A stretch of 13,169 nt of DNA from DASYQV01 sp036005125 (GTDB taxonomy: Bacteria; Acidobacteriota; Vicinamibacteria; Vicinamibacterales; UBA2999): contig DASYQV010000088.1 in NCBI GenBank assembly GCA_036005125.1, positions 1-13,169 on the forward strand, given 5' to 3'. Of this stretch, positions 8,312 through 13,169 are shown piece by piece. The first letter of the stretch is position 1. Each line of letters opens with the position of its first letter. The notes below the pieces were generated by a model, which did not search any database, was not told the DNA's origin, and saw only the letters and a list, made by a program, of their open reading frames with translations. The translations under genes and the position numbers were made by a program.

Positions 8312-8314
<3 letters not shown>
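8212..8314. repeat. 103-bp imperfect palindrome between convergent sdhB and mdh
   Basis: Arms of 47 nt (8212-8258 and 8268-8314) around a 9-nt centre are complementary at about 39 of 47 positions. They are built from AGGCCTC/GAGGCCT words. The right arm runs into the mdh stop codon. Either transcript would form a long stem, so it may end or protect both sdhB and mdh messages, although there is no U-tract. Confidence 0.8.
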
Positions 8315-9244
<930 letters not shown>

Positions 9245-9261
9245 GCCTGCCTCGCCTCTGT

Positions 9262-9290
9262 CGGCGGCTTAGGGGACTTCCCCTCCGCCG
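9262..9290. promoter_or_regulatory. GC-rich hairpin in the mdh leader
   Basis: Outer stem CGGCGG/CCGCCG (9262-9267, 9285-9290) and inner stem AGGGGA/TCCCCT (9271-9276, 9279-9284) with a 3-nt bulge and 2-nt loop. It lies 18-46 bp upstream of the mdh ATG. No U-tract follows on the mdh strand, so an RNA stem affecting translation or stability is likelier than a terminator. Confidence 0.45.
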
Positions 9291-9381
9291 GGGGTAGAAC
9301 GTTCACAAGATCTGTGGAAAACCCTGTTGAAAAGGACCGGGATGAACCGGGGAATGTCGCGTGAAACGGAACATTCTAGCG

Positions 9382-9404
9382 GTTTGCACTATCGTAGTGC
9401 GAAC
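9382..9404. promoter_or_regulatory. 23-bp palindrome, candidate operator between mdh and serA
   Basis: Arms GTTTGCACTA and TAGTGCGAAC (9382-9391, 9395-9404) around TCG, with one mismatch (T/G) in ten. Size and symmetry fit a dimeric helix-turn-helix repressor site. It lies about 106 bp before serA and 138 bp before mdh. The cognate regulator is not in the window. Confidence 0.45.
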
Positions 9405-9476
9405 GTCGTACCGCCGTCGCGCAAACGTCGCGCGTCTCGTCGCGGGTCGGCGCGTGTCGCCGCGTACGGCGCGCGG

Positions 9477-9503
9477 TTGCCATCAAAACCTGCCGATTAT
9501 ACT
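9477..9503 (+). promoter_or_regulatory. Candidate serA promoter (leaderless)
   Basis: TATACT at 9498-9503 with TTGCCA at 9477-9482, a short 15-bp spacing. Six bases separate the -10 box from the GTG at 9510, so transcription would begin at or within a base or two of the start codon, and no ribosome binding site is present. Confidence 0.5.
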
Positions 9504-9509
9504 GTTCCC

Positions 9510-11087
9510 GTGAAAATCGTTATCGCCGATGATCTCCCCAGATCCGCCGTCGACCTGCTGGCCGCCGAAGGCTGGACGGTCGACGCGGTGGCCGGCCGGC
9601 CGCTCGATCAACTCAAACGCGATCTCTCCGACGCCGACGCGCTCGTCGTTCGCAGCGCAACGAAAGTCACTGCCCCGCTGATTTCCGCGGCCTCGCGGCT
9701 GAGGGTGATTGCCCGCGCCGGAACCGGCGTCGACAACGTCGATGTCGGCGCCGCCAGCGCCCGCGGCATCGTGGTGATGAATGCACCCGGCGCCAACAGC
9801 ACGAGCGTCGCGGAGCTCGCGGTCGGCCTCATGCTCGCTCTCGCCCGCAACGTCGCGGCCGCCGACGCAGCCATGAAGCAGGGGAAATGGGAAAAGAAGC
9901 GCTTCATGGGCGAGGAGCTTCGCGACAAGACGCTGGGCATCGTCGGACTCGGACGGATCGGTCAGGAGGTTGCCCACCGCGCGTCCGCTTTTGGCATGCA
10001 CGTCATCGCGCACGATCCGTTCATTGCCGCTCAGGTGGCCGCCGACCTCGGCGTCGAGCTGGTTTCGCTGGACGAGGTCTTCGCGCGCGCCGATTACCTG
10101 TCGCTGCACCTGCCGGCAATGCCGGCGACGAAAAATCTCGTCAACGCGCAGCGGCTGGCCCGGTCGCGGCGCGGGATCAGGATCATCAACACCGCGCGCG
10201 GCGATCTGATCGACGAGCGGGCGCTGGCCGACGCGATCGAATCGGGACAGGTTGCTGGCGCGGCGCTGGATGTGTTCGAGGTGGAGCCGCCGCCCGACCC
10301 ACGGCTGCAGTCGATGCCTCAGGTCATTGCCACGCCGCACATCGCGGCATCCACTCGTGAGGCGCAGGAGCTGGTTGGCGTGGAGACCGCCACCGCGCTG
10401 CGCGATTTCCTGCGCGACGGCGTGATCCGCAACGCCGTGAACTTCCCGTCCGTGTCGGCGGAGGAGTTCGCCCGGCTGCAGCCGTTCCTGTCGCTCGGAG
10501 AGCGCCTCGGGGCGTTCCTGGCGCAGATGAACGACGCGCGGTCCGATGCGATCGGGATCCGGTACTACGGGGAGCTTGCGACCGGCAACAACGACCTGCT
10601 CGTCAGCGCGGTGCTGGTGGGGCTCTTCAAGCCTATCCTCTCCGCCGGCGTCACGGCCGTGAACGCGCGGGCGATCGCGGCCGAGCGCGGCATCGAGATC
10701 GTCGAATCGCGCAGCTCGCGGGCGCGCAACTTCACGAGCCTGATGTCGGTGAAGCTGCACACCAACACCGGCGAGCGCTGGGTCGAAGGGGCGGTGTTCG
10801 ATCGGACCACGCCGCGGCTCGTGCTGGTCGACGGCATCGGCATCGACGCGCCGCTCGAGGGGACGATGCTCGTGCTGTGCAACAACGATCAGCCCGGTGT
10901 GATTGGCGACGTCGGCACCGTCCTCGGTCGCCACGGCGTCAACATCGCGAACTTCGCGCTCGGCCGACAGGGCGACCGGGCGGTCGGCGTCGTGAACGTC
11001 GACAACGGCGTCGAACTGCAGCAATCGGTCCTCGACGAGATCCGGCGGGTGAAAGCGATTCGGGAGGCGCGGATCGTCAGGGTTTGA
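9510..11087 (+). CDS. serA: D-3-phosphoglycerate dehydrogenase (long, ACT-domain type)
   Basis: A 525-residue enzyme that oxidises 3-phosphoglycerate to 3-phosphohydroxypyruvate, the first step of serine synthesis. Substrate-domain motif RAGTGVDNVD (69-78) is followed by the NAD loop GIVGLGRIG (143-151). Catalytic residues are Arg230 (NTARGDLIDE), Glu259 (FEVEPP) and His277 (TPHIAAST). Residues about 320-450 form the intervening (ASB-like) domain of the long bacterial type. A C-terminal ACT domain (about 452-525, MLVLCNNDQPGVIGDVGTVLG) probably senses serine. The open frame extends back to 9327, but VKIVIADDLP is the natural N-terminus, so GTG 9510 is chosen. A -10 box directly upstream supports a leaderless message. 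The 3' end overlaps the opposing gene by 11 bp. Confidence 0.96.
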   Translation: MKIVIADDLPRSAVDLLAAEGWTVDAVAGRPLDQLKRDLSDADALVVRSATKVTAPLISAASRLRVIARAGTGVDNVDVGAASARGIVVMNAPGANSTSVAELAVGLMLALARNVAAADAAMKQGKWEKKRFMGEELRDKTLGIVGLGRIGQEVAHRASAFGMHVIAHDPFIAAQVAADLGVELVSLDEVFARADYLSLHLPAMPATKNLVNAQRLARSRRGIRIINTARGDLIDERALADAIESGQVAGAALDVFEVEPPPDPRLQSMPQVIATPHIAASTREAQELVGVETATALRDFLRDGVIRNAVNFPSVSAEEFARLQPFLSLGERLGAFLAQMNDARSDAIGIRYYGELATGNNDLLVSAVLVGLFKPILSAGVTAVNARAIAAERGIEIVESRSSRARNFTSLMSVKLHTNTGERWVEGAVFDRTTPRLVLVDGIGIDAPLEGTMLVLCNNDQPGVIGDVGTVLGRHGVNIANFALGRQGDRAVGVVNVDNGVELQQSVLDEIRRVKAIREARIVRV

Positions 11088-11610
11088 GGCCGAGACGCAC
11101 GGTCGATCCGTCGCTCACGCGCACCAGCTCGACGGCGTCGGCGCCGATCGCCGCGACCTTGTACTGCCCCGCCAGCATCTCGCCCTCTTTCAGGAGCTGG
11201 ACGCCATCGGGCGTGCTGATGATCGCGGTGCGAACGGTTCGACCCTCGACGGTGTCCTGGGCGATGCCGGAGAGCGCGATCGGCAGAGTCGGCCGGGCGG
11301 GAAGTGACGTCACTGGCTCACCTTCGGGTTGCAGGCGAGCGCTGCTCGTCCCGACCGGCGCAGGACGGGCGTGGATGCGCGCGCTGAAGCGGAATGGATT
11401 CCGCGATGGCTCGTGATACGCGACGGCTTCCTGAACCCGCACGTGCAGCCGGCTGGCCTGTTCCTGAATCTCAGCAGCGGCCGCCTCGGTCCTGGCCGCG
11501 CTCGGCGGTGTAGAGGCTGCGGGCAGGGGCGGCCGTAACGGCGGCGCCGACGCGAGCCACGTGGCGAACAGGCCCGCAGCCGAAAGGACCGCTGTCGACT
11601 TCCAGGTCAT
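11077..11610 (-). CDS. Membrane-anchored or exported protein with a PilP/GspC-like tail
   Basis: A 177-residue protein that I cannot name. Residues about 5-22 form a hydrophobic N-terminal segment (signal anchor or signal peptide) followed by a Pro/Ala-rich linker. A short helix around 42-63 leads to SRNPFRFS (69-76). The C-terminal 65 residues (LSGIAQDTVEGRTVRTAIISTP onward, ending LGLKP) read as a small beta domain with the rhythm LxGI-AII-GExLAGxYKV-DAVELV-L. This layout, including the NPF motif, resembles periplasmic PilP and GspC homology-region proteins of type IV pilus and type II secretion systems. That is inference from pattern only, and no secretion genes are adjacent. ATG 11610 has TAAAAT (11626-11631, minus strand) 15 nt upstream and no ribosome binding site. 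Convergent with serA, overlapping by 11 bp. Confidence 0.75.
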   Translation of the reverse strand: MTWKSTAVLSAAGLFATWLASAPPLRPPLPAASTPPSAARTEAAAAEIQEQASRLHVRVQEAVAYHEPSRNPFRFSARIHARPAPVGTSSARLQPEGEPVTSLPARPTLPIALSGIAQDTVEGRTVRTAIISTPDGVQLLKEGEMLAGQYKVAAIGADAVELVRVSDGSTVRLGLKP

Positions 11611-11625
11611 CGGTGAAACCGCTTC

Positions 11626-11631
11626 ATTTTA
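11626..11631 (-). promoter_or_regulatory. Possible -10 box of the 177-residue protein gene
   Basis: TAAAAT on the minus strand, 15 nt before the ATG, would give a leader of only about 8 nt. No clear -35. Confidence 0.3.
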
Positions 11632-11662
11632 TCATCTCGGCTTTTGCGCTCGCGGGGATCAC

Positions 11663-11717
11663 AGGAGGCAGGAGGCAGAGTGTCACTCTAACTCCTTCCT
11701 CCTAACTCCTTCCTCCT
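11663..11717. repeat. AGGAGGC/TCCTCCT heptamer-type repeats with a hairpin
   Basis: AGGAGGC repeats at 11663-11676. A stem of 19-nt arms (11663-11681 with 11685-11703, 16 of 19 paired) closes over GTC. The 14-mer AACTCCTTCCTCCT is perfectly duplicated at 11690-11703 and 11704-11717. It lies in the divergent gap before kdsB. The AGGAGG words sit about 60-75 nt from kdsB, too far to act as its ribosome binding site. Confidence 0.75.
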
Positions 11718-11727
11718 TTGTCTGCTG

Positions 11728-11736
11728 TGCTATCAT
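11728..11736 (+). promoter_or_regulatory. Candidate extended -10 promoter of kdsB (leaderless)
   Basis: TGCTATCAT: an extended TGn motif plus TATCAT (11731-11736), five bases before the GTG at 11742. The predicted transcript starts at about the GTG itself. No strong -35, as is common for extended -10 promoters. Confidence 0.5.
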
Positions 11737-11741
11737 TCGCC

Positions 11742-12527
11742 GTGTCCCCTGTCACGTTCCGAAATCCCTTCGAGAGAACGTCACAGTCGCCACCGGTCGT
11801 CGCCCTCATCCCCGCCAGGTTCCAGTCAACCCGCTTCCCCGGCAAGGTGCTCGCCGACCTCGGCGGACGGCCCATGATCGAGCACGTCTACCGTCGTGCC
11901 GCGGCGGCCTTGTCAGTGGGTGCGGTAGTGGTTGCCACCGATGACGCTCGAATCGCCGCTGCCGTCGAAGGCTTTGGAGGCGTCGTGCGGCTCACGCGGG
12001 CGTCGCATCCTTCGGGCACCGACCGGCTCGCGGAGGTCGCCGAGGACCTCGCGTGCGACATCATCGTCAACGTGCAGGGGGACGAGCCGCTCGTCGAGCC
12101 CGGGATGATCGATGAGGCCGTCGCGCCGCTCCGGGCGGATTCAACCGTCTCCATCTCTACGCTGCGACATCGCATTACGGATTCAGCGGACTACACGAAT
12201 CCGCACGTCGTGAAGGTGGTGGTCGACGCCAACGGCGACGCGCTGTACTTCTCCCGCTCGCCGATTCCGTACGTGCGCGACGGCGCATCGACGGTCCCGA
12301 TGTATCGGCATATCGGGCTGTACGCCTATCGACGATCGTTCCTGCTGGAATTCGCGCGTCTACGACCGACCCCTCTGGAACTGGCCGAATCGCTCGAACA
12401 GTTGCGTGCGCTGGAACATGGCTTCCGGATCCGCACGGTCGAAACCCAACACGATTCCATCGGCGTCGACACGCCCGAGGACCTGGAGCGCGTCCGCCTC
12501 CTCGTGGACGCGGACGCGCGCGTGTGA
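11742..12527 (+). CDS. kdsB: 3-deoxy-manno-octulosonate cytidylyltransferase (CMP-Kdo synthetase)
   Basis: A 261-residue nucleotidyltransferase joining Kdo to CMP from CTP, the activation step before Kdo is added to lipid A. Motifs in order: ALIPARFQSTRFPGK (21-35), ATDD (65-68), HPSGTDRLAE (89-98), NVQGDEPLVEP (110-120), YFSRSPIPYVR (169-179), RHIGLYAYRRSFL (189-201), ESLEQLRALE (216-225) and GVDTPEDLERV (241-251). GTG 11742 is chosen over TTG 11718 because an extended -10 box immediately precedes it; no other start codon lies between it and the conserved core. This gives about 18 residues more than usual at the N-terminus. It is followed 6 bp later by pyrG, whose product CTP is the substrate here. 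The gene implies a Gram-negative outer membrane with LPS. Confidence 0.96.
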   Translation: MSPVTFRNPFERTSQSPPVVALIPARFQSTRFPGKVLADLGGRPMIEHVYRRAAAALSVGAVVVATDDARIAAAVEGFGGVVRLTRASHPSGTDRLAEVAEDLACDIIVNVQGDEPLVEPGMIDEAVAPLRADSTVSISTLRHRITDSADYTNPHVVKVVVDANGDALYFSRSPIPYVRDGASTVPMYRHIGLYAYRRSFLLEFARLRPTPLELAESLEQLRALEHGFRIRTVETQHDSIGVDTPEDLERVRLLVDADARV

Positions 12528-12533
12528 GAGCAC

Positions 12534-13169
12534 ATGATGAAGCGACCTGAAGGACGGCCCGTCAAGTACATCTTCGTGACAGGCGGTGTGGTCTCGTCCC
12601 TGGGAAAAGGGCTGGCGGCCGCGTCGATCGGACGGCTGCTCGAGGACCACGGGTACACGGTGGCGCTCCAGAAGTTCGACCCGTACATCAACGTCGATCC
12701 GGGCACGATGAGTCCGTATCAGCATGGCGAGGTGTACGTCACCGACGACGGTGCGGAGACGGACCTCGACCTGGGACACTACGAGCGCTTCACGAGCATG
12801 ATCGCGACGCGGGACAGCAACTGGACGACGGGCAAGATCTATCTCTCTGTGATCCAGAAGGAGCGCCGCGGAGATTATCTGGGCCGGACGGTGCAGGTGA
12901 TTCCCCACATCACCAACGAGATCAAGGACAGCATCCGCTCCGCGTCGCGTGACGTCGACATCATGATCGTGGAGATCGGCGGCACCGTTGGCGACATCGA
13001 GAGCATGCCGTTCCTCGAGGCCATCCGCCAGTTCCGGCTCGACGTCGGCCGCGAGAACACGTTGTATATCCACCTCACGCTGGTCCCCTACATCGGCACG
13101 GCCGGCGAGCTGAAGACAAAGCCGACGCAGCACAGCGTGCGCGATCTGCGATCGATCGGCATCCAGCCG
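12534..13169 (+). CDS. pyrG: CTP synthase, N-terminal part (runs off the right edge)
   Basis: The first 212 residues of CTP synthase, which aminates UTP to CTP using glutamine and ATP. Present are the ATP loop TGGVVSSLGKG (16-26), FDPYINVDPGTMSPYQHGEV (48-67), DDGAETDLDLGHYERF (71-86), VIQKERRGDYLGRTVQVIPH (107-126), EIGGTVGDIES (147-157) and GELKTKPTQHSVRDLRSIGI (191-210). All lie in the synthetase domain; the glutaminase domain is outside the window. The frame is open from the start to position 13169 with no stop. Two adjacent ATGs (12534, 12537) are possible starts; GAGAG just upstream is a partial ribosome binding site, slightly better spaced for the second. The 6-bp gap after kdsB indicates one operon, a common pairing in LPS-producing bacteria. 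Confidence 0.96.
   Translation, partial: MMKRPEGRPVKYIFVTGGVVSSLGKGLAAASIGRLLEDHGYTVALQKFDPYINVDPGTMSPYQHGEVYVTDDGAETDLDLGHYERFTSMIATRDSNWTTGKIYLSVIQKERRGDYLGRTVQVIPHITNEIKDSIRSASRDVDIMIVEIGGTVGDIESMPFLEAIRQFRLDVGRENTLYIHLTLVPYIGTAGELKTKPTQHSVRDLRSIGIQP

Noticed and set aside
9301..9340. Replication origin
   Set aside because: Only two imperfect DnaA-like words are present, with no AT-rich unwinding region and no dnaA, dnaN, gyrB or rpmH nearby; kept only as a low-interest finding.
9327..9509. 61-codon N-terminal extension of serA
   Set aside because: It is Arg/Ser-rich, crosses the 23-bp palindrome and the TATACT box, and does not resemble the SerA N-terminus.

Overview
The window is 13.2 kb of GC-rich DNA that reads as an ordinary bacterial chromosome. 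It holds a cluster of citric-acid-cycle genes followed by a short biosynthetic stretch. An LPS (Kdo) gene, a single-cytochrome menaquinone-type succinate dehydrogenase, a ferredoxin-dependent 2-oxoglutarate oxidoreductase and characteristic twin-hairpin and heptamer intergenic repeats together suggest a Gram-negative, soil-type bacterium. My best guess is Acidobacteriota, near class Vicinamibacteria. That placement is inference from gene content and repeat style; no 16S or other marker is present.

Layout. (1) Positions 1-4400, minus strand: korB (partial), korA, sucD and sucC, transcribed in the order sucC-sucD-korA-korB. (2) Positions 4401 to about 4700: a divergent control region with heptamer repeats, three consecutive inverted repeats and a plausible sdhC promoter. 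(3) Positions 4637-8198, plus strand: sdhC, sdhA and sdhB. (4) A 103-bp imperfect palindrome separates sdhB from the convergent mdh (minus strand, 8312-9244). (5) Positions 9245-9509: a divergent mdh/serA control region. (6) serA (plus strand), tail-to-tail and overlapping by 11 bp with a small membrane-anchored protein gene (minus strand, 11077-11610). (7) kdsB and pyrG (partial), plus strand, apparently one operon.

How the genes work together. KOR makes succinyl-CoA from 2-oxoglutarate (or the reverse) using ferredoxin. SucCD interconverts succinyl-CoA and succinate with NTP formation. SdhCAB oxidises succinate to fumarate and reduces quinone. Mdh interconverts malate and oxaloacetate. Apart from fumarase this covers the C4 half of the cycle in a form that is chemically reversible. 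SerA starts serine synthesis, KdsB activates Kdo for lipopolysaccharide, and PyrG makes the CTP that KdsB consumes.

No mobile element, CRISPR array, tRNA or rRNA was found, and I see no novel multi-gene system. The unusual content is intergenic: two copies of a twin-hairpin element, each inserted between subunit genes of one complex; families of 7-bp-period repeats; a large palindrome built from inverted copies of those repeats; and two genes (serA, kdsB) whose -10 boxes imply leaderless mRNAs starting with GTG.
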